Shown: piece after piece, positions 1-6,204 of the stretch
Layout of the letters: each line of letters starts with the position of its first letter
Numbering within the stretch: the stretch's first letter is position 1
Source: JAZDRH01 sp047470865
GTDB taxonomy: Bacteria; Pseudomonadota; Gammaproteobacteria; Pseudomonadales; Pseudomonadaceae
Assembly (NCBI RefSeq): GCF_047470865.1
Contig: NZ_JAZDRH010000043.1
Span: 1 to 14,837, forward strand
Length of the DNA: 14,837 nucleotides
Reading direction: 5' to 3'
Program-made: the position numbers and the translations under genes
Notes under the pieces: generated by a model
The model's database searches: none
Told to the model about the DNA's origin: nothing
Seen by the model: only the letters and a program-made list of their open reading frames with translations

Positions 1-65
1 ATAATAAATTGAGTGTTTTCTATAACTTCAGGATTAAGATGGGCGCTCAGGTTTTTTAATTTTGG

Positions 66-560
66 CTAAATGGAACAATTATTTATTGTGCCTTGTATGT
101 TGTTTGAAGTAATAGAGTTTTTAATCTCAGATAATACTTTTAATTTTTCAGTTCCATTGTAGATAAATAAAGTGCTACATTCTCCTCTTGTAACTGAAGA
201 GTGAGAGATTTTATATTTTTTATTAAATTCAGAAACGTAATATCTAAATATGCTGTCCCTGTAATTTATGTATTGTTTTATATATTTTTTTTGGTAATCA
301 GATAAATTTTCTTTTCTAGTTCGTAATTCTTTTGTCAGTTCATTATCTCCAAAAGTTTCTACGAGATCGTTGACAATACTATCCGCTCCAACTTGATAGC
401 GGTTAAAGCTACTGTATTGTAAAATCTCATCTATTTTCTCTAGGTCTTTTTTATATTCAGATTCAGGGTATGAGAATGGATAAGTGCAATCCCAATTTAA
501 ACCATAAGCATTTTGAAATGAACTAAGTAGAACTAGGTATAGCCATACTTTCTTGGTCAT
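66..560 (-). CDS. small exported protein of unknown function
   Basis: I do not recognise this 164-aa protein. A Sec signal peptide is clear: MTKK positive start, hydrophobic core VWLYLVLLSSF, and likely cleavage after NAYG (residue 20), giving a mature protein of about 144 aa in the periplasm or outside. The mature part is rich in Lys, Tyr, Asn and charged helical stretches, and has three cysteines (WDC near the new N-terminus, GEC, and NNC close to the C-terminus), so at least one disulfide is possible. The ATG at 560 is supported by an AAGGA Shine-Dalgarno (minus strand, about 570-574) nine bases upstream. Composition is extreme: 60 of 240 bases are G or C over 61-300 (25%), far below the neighbouring phage genes, which points to recent acquisition. 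An orphan immunity or inhibitor-type protein is possible but unsupported. A real gene is likely; the function is unknown. Confidence 0.6.
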   Translation of the reverse strand: MTKKVWLYLVLLSSFQNAYGLNWDCTYPFSYPESEYKKDLEKIDEILQYSSFNRYQVGADSIVNDLVETFGDNELTKELRTRKENLSDYQKKYIKQYINYRDSIFRYYVSEFNKKYKISHSSVTRGECSTLFIYNGTEKLKVLSEIKNSITSNNIQGTINNCSI

Positions 561-661
561 GAGTTAGAATCCTTGATGTCTATATTTTGTTAGTGTTGAC
601 TTGTTATGACACTAAATGTAGTATTTGATACATATTGCGGTTTTACCTTTTAGAAATATGT

Positions 662-693
662 AAAAGCCCCTTTGGTTTCCCTTAGGGGCTTTT
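662..693 (-). terminator. rho-independent terminator downstream of hicB, bidirectional in shape
   Basis: A perfect 8-bp stem, AAGCCCCT (664-671) with AGGGGCTT (684-691), encloses a 12-base loop. It is flanked by A residues on the left and seven T residues on the right, so the stem can extend by two A-T pairs. It begins directly beyond the hicB stop codon, so it should end the minus-strand hicAB transcript (U-run of four). The T-run is longer on the plus strand, but no plus-strand gene enters from the left within the window. Confidence 0.75.
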
Positions 694-694
694 T

Positions 695-1099
695 TTATGC
701 ACGATTTATTTTCTCTAAAGCAACTTCAGCTAAAAAGGCAGAGCGGCTTTTGATATTGTGTACTTGTACAAAGTGATCAATCTTTGTGACCAAGTAGCTT
801 GGGAGTGTCACATTTACTTTTTCTGTTTTACCTAAGTAAGGCGTGACATCAATATCAATATATCCCCAGCCCATACCAGCATAGTCTGGGTTATTTTTAT
901 GATGTTCTACAGATGTTGGTAAAGGCAGATCTAATCCTTGCTGAGCAATATCGCTTAACATTATATGAGCCACTTCAATGCCAGCTTGGTACGCTTCATC
1001 AAAAGTATCTCCCGCTGTAACAGCGTTTGGTATATCAGGAATATGAATTCCAAAAGCAGTGGTTTCATTTCCATCTTCAATAAAAATTGGGTAGCGCAT
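695..1099 (-). CDS. hicB: HicB-family antitoxin
   Basis: This is the antitoxin of a type II HicAB toxin-antitoxin pair. It binds and blocks HicA and represses the operon. The N-terminal part (residues about 2-60, RYPIFIEDGNETTAFGIHIPDIP onward in family terms) shows the HicB partial RNase H-like fold with the usual PDIPNAVTAGDTFDEA pattern. The C-terminal part (about 95-131, VNVTLPSYLVTKID followed by SRSAFLAEVAL) is a ribbon-helix-helix DNA-binding segment, so this is the RHH-type HicB that can bind an operator. At 134 aa it matches the usual length and looks intact. It follows hicA by 52 bases on the same strand. The ATG at 1099 has a weak GGGA (1107-1110, minus strand) in front. The inverted repeat at 1364-1413 is the natural candidate operator. 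Confidence 0.92.
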   Translation of the reverse strand: MRYPIFIEDGNETTAFGIHIPDIPNAVTAGDTFDEAYQAGIEVAHIMLSDIAQQGLDLPLPTSVEHHKNNPDYAGMGWGYIDIDVTPYLGKTEKVNVTLPSYLVTKIDHFVQVHNIKSRSAFLAEVALEKINRA

Positions 1100-1151
1100 T
1101 TTTAGATCCCTTAAGTCGGATAGTGTGCTAAGTGGTACGTTAGTTTCTGGT

Positions 1152-1334
1152 TTAAAGTAATCCAGCTTGTTTCTTGATTGCCTTGACTGTTCCTATAGGT
1201 AAATCCTTTTTGGGGTGTGGAACAGGTATTGAGAGCTTCTTTTCAGGATGCCTAAAGATGTGGTGGCTTCCATTAATCCTTTGAAGTTCCCAGCCAGCTT
1301 CTTCTAGCTCCTTGATTAATTCCCTACTTTGCAC
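1152..1334 (-). CDS. hicA: HicA-family mRNA interferase toxin
   Basis: This is a 60-aa toxin of the HicA family (YcfA-like, double-stranded-RNA-binding-type fold), which cleaves mRNA on the ribosome or free. The hallmark GSHHIFRHP is at residues 22-30; the first histidine (H24) corresponds to the family's catalytic His. The C-terminal half reads IPVPHPKKDLPIGTVKAIKKQ, also typical. The start is GTG at 1334: the codon directly upstream in frame is TGA, so no longer start exists, and AGAGGAA (minus strand, 1341-1347) lies six bases ahead. The gene is first in a hicA-hicB operon and ends 52 bases before the hicB start. The pair sits beside phage lysis genes, fitting a prophage-carried addiction or defence module. 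No frame damage is visible. Confidence 0.92.
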   Translation of the reverse strand: MQSRELIKELEEAGWELQRINGSHHIFRHPEKKLSIPVPHPKKDLPIGTVKAIKKQAGLL

Positions 1335-1361
1335 TCACTTTTCCTCTATTAATCTGAGTTG

Positions 1362-1389
1362 ATTATACGCCTAGAGTTATTCATTTCAA
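1362..1389 (-). promoter_or_regulatory. sigma70-type promoter of hicAB
   Basis: On the minus strand, TTGAAA (1384-1389) and TATAAT (1362-1367) are separated by 16 bases, a near-consensus pair. It is placed so that a transcript would begin around 1355 and reach the hicA GTG at 1334 after a short leader with a good Shine-Dalgarno. The -10 box overlaps the inner copy of the inverted repeat at 1364-1413, a layout that suits autorepression by HicB. Confidence 0.7.
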
Positions 1390-1413
1390 TAATAAAGTAA
1401 CTCTAGGCGTATA
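1364..1413. repeat. perfect 16-bp inverted repeat around the hicAB promoter (putative operator)
   Basis: The arm TATACGCCTAGAGTTA (1364-1379) and its exact reverse complement TAACTCTAGGCGTATA (1398-1413) are separated by 18 bases. One arm covers the last bases of the hicAB -10 box and the spacer; the other lies just upstream of the -35 box. The RHH domain of HicB makes it the likely ligand. Two dimers on arms about 34 bp apart centre to centre (roughly three helical turns) could bridge and shut the promoter. A transposon or recombination scar is the alternative. Confidence 0.65.
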
Positions 1414-1452
1414 TAAATGACTTGTACCTATCATTCTGGTTTGGATATTCAA

Positions 1453-1779
1453 ATGCAAGATAAAGACCCAAGCCTATGGATGGCTATGGTTGCATGGCTT
1501 AGTGCTTATCAATCTTCTATATATGCGTTTCTGTTGTCTGTAGCGATTGCGGTGCTGCGTGTTGTGTATGGTGGTGGTAGCGGTCGGCAGATGTTTCTTG
1601 AAGGCTGTTTATGTGGCTTAGCGACACTGGCTATTATTCCTTTATTAGGCTGGTTTGGCTTGCCATCCGATATGGCCACCTTTGCAGGTGGTTTGATTGG
1701 CTTTATGGGTGTTGAAAAGATCCGCGAGCTGGCTATTAAGTTTGGTGCTAAGAAAGCAGGTGATGATCATGGCGCGTAG
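1453..1779 (+). CDS. phage holin, lambda/Phage_holin_3 family
   Basis: Holins form timed lesions in the inner membrane so that the phage endolysin can reach peptidoglycan. I chose ATG 1453 (108 aa, MQDKDPSLW) because family members begin with a similar short polar lead before the first helix; a GGA sits seven bases upstream. The frame stays open to an ATG at 1417, but that would start four bases after the hicAB inverted repeat and add residues with no family character. Three hydrophobic segments are visible: about 21-39 (IYAFLLSVAIAVLRVVY), 48-67 (FLEGCLCGLATLAIIPLLGW) and 73-88 (ATFAGGLIGFMG). The family-typical GGGS loop follows the first and GVEKIRELA follows the last. The charged C-terminus overlaps the HNH gene by 11 bases. 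No endolysin gene is next to it, so the cassette is incomplete. Confidence 0.82.
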   Translation: MQDKDPSLWMAMVAWLSAYQSSIYAFLLSVAIAVLRVVYGGGSGRQMFLEGCLCGLATLAIIPLLGWFGLPSDMATFAGGLIGFMGVEKIRELAIKFGAKKAGDDHGA

Positions 1780-2173
1780 ACCGTTAAAGCCCTGTGCATG
1801 GGCAGCTTGTAGCGTGTTGGTATGCGGTGAAACGTACTGTGATAAGCACAAGCCGTTAGCCCAGCAGCGTGATGCTGAGCGGATCAAGCGCACTAACCAA
1901 GACTACAACGAGCGCCGTGATGATTCCGATGCGCTCTATAAAACGTATCGCTGGCGTAAGTTCAGTGAGTTGTTTAGGAAGCGAAATCCACTGTGTAAAC
2001 ATTGCAGTGAACTGGGAAAAACGACACAAGCCCAGTTGGTTGACCATATACTGCCCCATAAAACCCATCCTGAACTTGCGTTTACATGGGCGAACCTGCG
2101 TTCACTGTGTTGGGCCTGTCATAACCAGATTGGCGCTAAGGTGGGTTTGGTTAAAAATAAAAAGTCCTTATAA
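1769..2173 (+). CDS. phage HNH endonuclease
   Basis: This 134-aa zinc-containing HNH nuclease is of the type encoded next to the terminase genes of HK97-like siphophages, where it assists cos cleavage and packaging with the terminase. A small N-terminal Cys/His cluster (CAWAAC, CGETYCDKH; residues 9-27) precedes a basic helix and the family-typical YRWRKF. The catalytic domain then shows the zinc pairs CKHC and CWAC and the HNH core: VDHI (first His), the Asn in WANLRSL, and the last His in CHNQ. All key residues are present, so it appears intact. The ATG at 1769 overlaps the holin's last codons (holin ends 1779), implying coupled translation. A longer reading from 1697 would lie inside holin and is rejected. 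GC content is about 50% over 1861-2100, well above the surroundings. Confidence 0.85.
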   Translation: MARRPLKPCAWAACSVLVCGETYCDKHKPLAQQRDAERIKRTNQDYNERRDDSDALYKTYRWRKFSELFRKRNPLCKHCSELGKTTQAQLVDHILPHKTHPELAFTWANLRSLCWACHNQIGAKVGLVKNKKSL

Positions 2174-2189
2174 ATCAATATATTAAAAC

Positions 2190-2285
2190 TATAGGGAGGG
2201 GTGGGGTAAAAAGTTTTAACTATTTGGATATCTCGAACGACAGGGGGAACCGAATTTTTTTACCCGCGAAATTAAAAGTTTGGCC
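2190..2285. other. cos-like non-coding stretch between HNH and terminase genes
   Basis: The 149 bases between the HNH gene and the terminase small subunit have no gene. They contain a G-run (GGGAGGGGTGGGG, 2194-2206), a second G-run (AGGGGG near 2242), then a T7 run followed by ACCCGCGAAATTAAAAG (2262-2278). In HK97-like phages with an HNH-terS-terL order the cohesive-end site lies here, and G-rich tracts followed by a T-tract are the pattern I associate with it. This is a positional and compositional inference only; no cut site can be assigned. Confidence 0.3.
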
Positions 2286-2322
2286 TTTTTTAAGAATTAC
2301 TATCATTTAGGTGGAGAGTTTT

Positions 2323-2571
2323 ATGTCTGGACGTGGGCGTAAACCCAAGCCTACTGCGCAAAAGATTTTATCAGGCAACGCTGGCAAACGAGCACTTAAC
2401 CATAATGAGCCCGCCTTTAGCCAAGTCACCCATATTGAACCGCCAGTTTGGCTTGAAGGTGAAGCAGTGGCTATGTGGGAACGAGTCATGCCTGAGCTGC
2501 TACGTGAAAAAGTACTGTGTGCCACGGATATTCATAACGTAGAACTGTTTTGTTCGGCGTATTCGCGTTGA
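2323..2571 (+). pseudogene. truncated phage terminase small subunit, P27 family
   Basis: The 82 residues MSGRGRKPKPTAQKILSGNA to ELFCSAYSR match the N-terminal half of P27-family terminase small subunits, which recognise phage DNA and hand it to the large subunit for packaging. Recognisable points are the basic MSGRGRKPKP start, GNAGKR, the PPVWL(x)EA(x)AMWERV block, and the LFC(x)AYSR helix where family members continue into W/R(x)E. Here the frame hits TGA directly after YSR, and no terminase sequence continues. Full proteins are about 140-170 aa. AGGTGGAG (from 2309) precedes the ATG at 2323; a GTG at 2311 in the same frame overlaps that ribosome site and is unlikely. No large terminase, portal or capsid gene follows, so packaging is lost. 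The last ~40 bases overlap the tail of the patatin fragment. Confidence 0.85.
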
Positions 2572-2801
2572 CGTATTGCTGGAAAGGATTGCGCTAAAAA
2601 ATTATCTGAAGAGGGCCATTTCATTTTGGCATCTTGCAAAATAAGTCCTAGTAACAAACTGCCGCCAGATACTGACGAAATATGAGAAATGCGCTCAAGC
2701 GCTTGTCGCTCTGCAAGGTATTTAAAGACGCCTATATGGAATACCATAGCTCGAACGCCACCACCTGAAAGAGCTAAAGCGATTTGTTTTTTAGTTGTCA
2801 T
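2532..2801 (-). pseudogene. N-terminal fragment of a patatin-like phospholipase
   Basis: Patatin-like proteins are Ser-Asp lipid acyl hydrolases. Residues 8-18 (ALALSGGGVRA) form the oxyanion-hole glycine loop, and ISSVSGGS (residues 41-48) carries the nucleophile serine (S45, the GxSxG-type turn). The fragment stops after only 89 aa, and the catalytic Asp region is absent. Homology-like sequence ends near PAIRQ (residues 74-78, about 2568-2582); the last ten or so residues are simply the antisense of the terminase fragment. The 5' end is intact: AAGGAGG (minus strand, 2808-2814) lies six bases ahead of the ATG at 2801, and a promoter-like pair lies at 2820-2848. So a once-functional gene, commonly 300 aa or more, lost its 3' part at the junction with the phage remnant. 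Product activity is not expected. Confidence 0.8.
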
Positions 2802-2819
2802 ATAATTCCTCCTTGAATA

Positions 2820-2848
2820 GTTATAAAGTGATGTCTGTTTATTGATAA
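2820..2848 (-). promoter_or_regulatory. possible promoter of the patatin fragment
   Basis: On the minus strand, TTATCA (2843-2848) and TATAAC (2820-2825) have 17 bases between them, four and five matches to the sigma70 consensus. They sit just upstream of a strong Shine-Dalgarno. The surrounding 2802-3044 interval is very AT-rich and holds no other gene that I can see, so chance matches are a concern. Confidence 0.35.
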
Positions 2849-3044
2849 TTTACCGATAAAAAGTTTGTTCATAAGAGCTTATAAATTTCTATATTAATTA
2901 TTGCCTTAATATGTAATGTATTCTCTCTATTTGTAATGGGTCTAATCATTAAATATAATTTGTTGATTTAGATCATAAATAAGTTTGCAGTATTTTTATT
3001 AATACCCTATCTAACTAGCTATCATCCTAAATAATTAATATCTT

Positions 3045-3524
3045 ATGAAATATCAATTTCCTGTAAAACCACTTGCTATTGGCTATAACAAACTGCGTAG
3101 CGCTGGTTTAGTTAGCACAGAATCATCCAGATTTGGAATGGTGCGCAATGCTGGAACGCGACCTCATCAGGGCATTGACTTAGCAACACCAACGATAGGC
3201 TATCGTTGTTATGCTGTTGATGATGCTCAGGTCGCTGTGGTGCGTGATGTAGGTGCTTATGGTAAACAGGTAGTTTTAAAACTGGATACCCATTTTTTTG
3301 TTTTTTATGCTCATTTGTCACGTATTGATGTCACAGTAGGGCAGCAAATAAAAGCAGGGACTATTGTTGGTTTATCAGGTGATACAGGTAATGCAAAAGG
3401 CATGACAACAGAAATATTAGGGTCCCATTTACACTTTGAAGTGCGCATTCGCGCATTAACAGGTTATGGTTTAGATGGGCGACTAGATCCGTTAGATTAT
3501 TTTCAATTAGATGTTACTAATTAA
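3045..3524 (+). CDS. M23-family (LytM-type) peptidoglycan metallopeptidase without signal peptide
   Basis: This 159-aa protein is essentially one M23 domain, a zinc endopeptidase fold that cuts peptide cross-links in peptidoglycan. The motifs are in order: HQGIDLA (residues 42-48, zinc ligands His and Asp), the YAHLS strand, a glycine-rich VGLSGDTGNAKG turn, and HLHFEVR near residue 128 (active-site and zinc histidines). Catalytic residues therefore appear complete. The N-terminus MKYQFPVKPLAIGYNKLRSA is neither a signal peptide nor a membrane segment, so the protein should stay cytosolic unless exported by another route, such as phage lysis, a type VI system or host cell lysis. The ATG at 3045 lacks a visible Shine-Dalgarno. 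The genes on both sides are separated by about 190-240 bases of AT-rich DNA, so it is probably transcribed alone. It could be a phage-derived endolysin or a secretion effector; the context does not decide. Confidence 0.82.
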   Translation: MKYQFPVKPLAIGYNKLRSAGLVSTESSRFGMVRNAGTRPHQGIDLATPTIGYRCYAVDDAQVAVVRDVGAYGKQVVLKLDTHFFVFYAHLSRIDVTVGQQIKAGTIVGLSGDTGNAKGMTTEILGSHLHFEVRIRALTGYGLDGRLDPLDYFQLDVTN

Positions 3525-3712
3525 ATAGCGTTGATACTTTAGTCTTATATTTTTGAGTGTTTTAATATTTTATTAATGATAGGCATCACAGAGCTGCACA
3601 ATAATTTTTAGTATTTTATAAATAGATTTTTCTATTAACACCTTCATCTGTGTTCTCACATTATATTGATGAGTAGATAAAGTATTTCCAAATTTTTACT
3701 GGGCAGGATGCT

Positions 3713-6160
3713 ATGTACCATGAAATACAAAAATACATCATTATTATTGGCAGTACGCTCTGGGTGCAGAGTATGGCTATTGCGACTGGCATTGATTTAA
3801 CGGATGGCTTACATAAAAGTAATCAAAGCAGTTTTTCTGAGCCAGGATCTGTAGGTGGTTATTTTAATGTAGATGCCTATGGTGATGAAATTAGCCCAGC
3901 ATTTGGTATTAAATCAACAGGTAGCGCTTCTGTAATTATGAATGCTGATAAATACCAAGACTTTAAAACTATTATCAAGACAGAAGGTTATCTATCTGAT
4001 GGCATTATTGCAGGGCGCTTGGGCGCGTTAAATGGATCAGGTGTTATTGTAGACACTGATACAGAAGAAGGGGCACGGTTTGCAAACTCTCAAGTAATTG
4101 TTTATGGCGAGACTCATATTTCTAGCGTGATTGATCAGCCTGATGGGGTTGCCTATGGACTACGTGTGATCGGTGATGGAGCCAATATTCAACTGTTGAA
4201 GGTTAATGATCAGGTAAGAAGTACAGTTTTTGTTAGTGGGGCAGCGATTCGATTTGATTATGGCAATGGGTATAGTGTTAATGCAGATGGTTCCTCAGCA
4301 AAAAATGCTCCTCAAACAATAACATTAGAAAATGTGGATCTATCACATCAGGGGTTGTCTGGTAGTAGGGTACTAGCAAATAATGATCCATCTTGTCTTA
4401 TATTTCCTGATGGGTGTGATACCGAAGGGTTGAATACACAAACACATGGACATCTTATTGAAGTTGGAAATCATGATGTAGAGGCTGGTGGTGTTGATAA
4501 TAATGGTCAAACTACCATGACTGTCGCCAATGCTGTTAAAAATGGTGTATTAAATCTTAATAACAGCTCGGCAATTGCAATGAATGGAAAAGATCTTCTG
4601 CATGTCACCTATGGTGGTGGAACAACAAATGTTCCAGATACAGTTTCAAGTAGCTTTACACTCAATGCCACCAATAACACCGTATTAAATGGTAGTGTTT
4701 TTACCGATACTACCCTTGATCACCAAGGTGCTAAAAGCACTTCCACACTTAACTTAGATAGCTCCACTTGGTATTTGCCACGTGATTCTAACGTAACTCA
4801 GCTTACGCTTAGGAGTGCTGCAAGTGTGCATATAGGTGGTGATCAAACTGTTCCTGTAACGGCTACCAATAAAGTAACGTTAACACTTGATCGGCTTGAA
4901 GGTTCAGGTTCATTTCATATGCGCACGGATATTATTAATTCTGGCTTGAGCGCAATTAGTATTAGTGATCAGTTGCATGTACAAGGCGAAGCTAAAGGAA
5001 ATCACAGCGTTTTTGTAACGGACCACAATACTGGTGGATTAACTGCTACTGGTAATGAGAAGGTCACACTGGCTCATATTGCATCAGGTGATGCTGTATT
5101 TGGATTAGGCAATTTAAATGGTTATATTGATTTAGGGGCTCATCGTTACAAACTACAAACAGAGGTCAATAGTACTGGTGGGCAGGATTGGTTTTTAGCA
5201 GCTTCCAATGGTGTTGAGCCACCTAAGCCAGACACATTGACTAATACGGCTAATAATGCAGCCAATATCTTAGATACAAACTATCTTTTAAATACCGTAG
5301 AAATAGACCTCTTATTTGCAAGAATGAAGCAAGCGAGAAGCAATGAGCGACTACAAGGTCTTTGGATTAAGCATTATAACGGCAGCTTTGGTTCGATTAA
5401 AACAAAATTACAGCGGTTTGACTTGGATTATAAAGGTGTATTGGCTGGTTATGATCGTCATATGACAACAGGGGCTGGCGAGCTTTCCTTAGGGGTTATG
5501 GCGGGCTACTCAGATTCAGATGTGAACTATAAACAGCAGTCAGGGAAAGGTAGTGTACATAACTATCATTTTGGCCTTTATGGCGCACTTATTAATGAAG
5601 ATCAACAATATGTTGATGGGTTTATTAAGTATTCAAGACTGACTAATAGATTCGATGCGAGAACAGGTTTTGGTTATAAAGTTACTGGGAAAAGTCGCAT
5701 TAACTCATATAGCGCAGGTTTTAAAATTGGCCAGCAGTTTTATCTGAGTGAAGATTTCACAGGCTGGTATTTAGATCCTCATGCCAAACTCACTTATACC
5801 TATTTCGAGCATGACAAAGTTAAAGCAAGTAACGGTCTTGTTGCCCGGCTAGATGCCATGAATTCTGTGCTAGGTAGTTTAAATTTAACAGCTGGTTATC
5901 AATTGGATAAAGGTCCTACTGTATTTGACTTTTATGTTGGTACAGGAATAGGGCATGAATTTGATGGGAAATCGTATTATCAATTTAATAGTGACTTGTA
6001 TAAAACACATATGACAAGTGATGGTAGTGGATGGAATACATTGTTAGGTGTGAGCATTGAGTATAGACAGCAACATAATTTCTTATTGAATGTAAATCAT
6101 ACATCCGCTAAGAAATTTAACAGTACTGGAATAGAGCTTGGGTACCGGTTCATTTTTTAA
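3713..6160 (+). CDS. autotransporter (type Va) with C-terminal beta-barrel
   Basis: The 815-aa protein has the classical autotransporter layout. A Sec signal runs to about residue 24 (hydrophobic IIIIGSTLWVQSMAIA, cleavage after AIA). A passenger of about 480 residues follows, rich in Asn, Gly, Thr and Ser with beta-helix-like strands; it has one small Cys pair (C228 and C235), a pattern seen in other passengers, and no protease, lipase or adhesin motif I can name. A helical linker lies around 510-545 (NTANNAANILDTNYLLNTVE). The barrel spans about 550-815, starting GLWIKHYNGSFG, with alternating aromatic strands and the terminal ELGYRFIF whose last residue is Phe, as required for BAM-assisted insertion. 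AGGA (3705-3708) precedes ATG 3713 with a short spacing. Only 44 bases, without a hairpin, separate it from the next gene, so it may head the four-gene operon. The role of the passenger is unknown. Confidence 0.88.
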   Translation: MYHEIQKYIIIIGSTLWVQSMAIATGIDLTDGLHKSNQSSFSEPGSVGGYFNVDAYGDEISPAFGIKSTGSASVIMNADKYQDFKTIIKTEGYLSDGIIAGRLGALNGSGVIVDTDTEEGARFANSQVIVYGETHISSVIDQPDGVAYGLRVIGDGANIQLLKVNDQVRSTVFVSGAAIRFDYGNGYSVNADGSSAKNAPQTITLENVDLSHQGLSGSRVLANNDPSCLIFPDGCDTEGLNTQTHGHLIEVGNHDVEAGGVDNNGQTTMTVANAVKNGVLNLNNSSAIAMNGKDLLHVTYGGGTTNVPDTVSSSFTLNATNNTVLNGSVFTDTTLDHQGAKSTSTLNLDSSTWYLPRDSNVTQLTLRSAASVHIGGDQTVPVTATNKVTLTLDRLEGSGSFHMRTDIINSGLSAISISDQLHVQGEAKGNHSVFVTDHNTGGLTATGNEKVTLAHIASGDAVFGLGNLNGYIDLGAHRYKLQTEVNSTGGQDWFLAASNGVEPPKPDTLTNTANNAANILDTNYLLNTVEIDLLFARMKQARSNERLQGLWIKHYNGSFGSIKTKLQRFDLDYKGVLAGYDRHMTTGAGELSLGVMAGYSDSDVNYKQQSGKGSVHNYHFGLYGALINEDQQYVDGFIKYSRLTNRFDARTGFGYKVTGKSRINSYSAGFKIGQQFYLSEDFTGWYLDPHAKLTYTYFEHDKVKASNGLVARLDAMNSVLGSLNLTAGYQLDKGPTVFDFYVGTGIGHEFDGKSYYQFNSDLYKTHMTSDGSGWNTLLGVSIEYRQQHNFLLNVNHTSAKKFNSTGIELGYRFIF

Positions 6161-6204
6161 ACCACTTGCCCAGTAAAATATCTACCATTAAAAGGTTAGG
6201 ATAG

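Noticed and set aside
1..65. GGGCGCTCAGGTTTTTT near 40-57 as a terminator after the first gene
   Set aside because: The T-run is on the wrong strand for the minus-strand gene, and I could not find a convincing complementary left arm.
1417..1452. Holin start at ATG 1417
   Set aside because: The extra 12 residues have no holin character and begin just after the hicAB inverted repeat. ATG 1453 gives the usual family N-terminus with a better-placed GGA.
1697..1768. Upstream extension of the HNH gene to 1697
   Set aside because: The extension is the holin coding region read in another frame. ATG 1769 gives the normal HNH N-terminus.
1645..2186. Several open frames on both strands overlapping holin and HNH
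   Set aside because: They overlap genes with clear family motifs and show no motifs, ribosome sites or plausible composition of their own.
3525..3712. Short inverted match AACAC/GTGTT near 3638-3656 as a regulatory hairpin
   Set aside because: Only five base pairs in AT-rich DNA, with no U-run or family resemblance; expected by chance.
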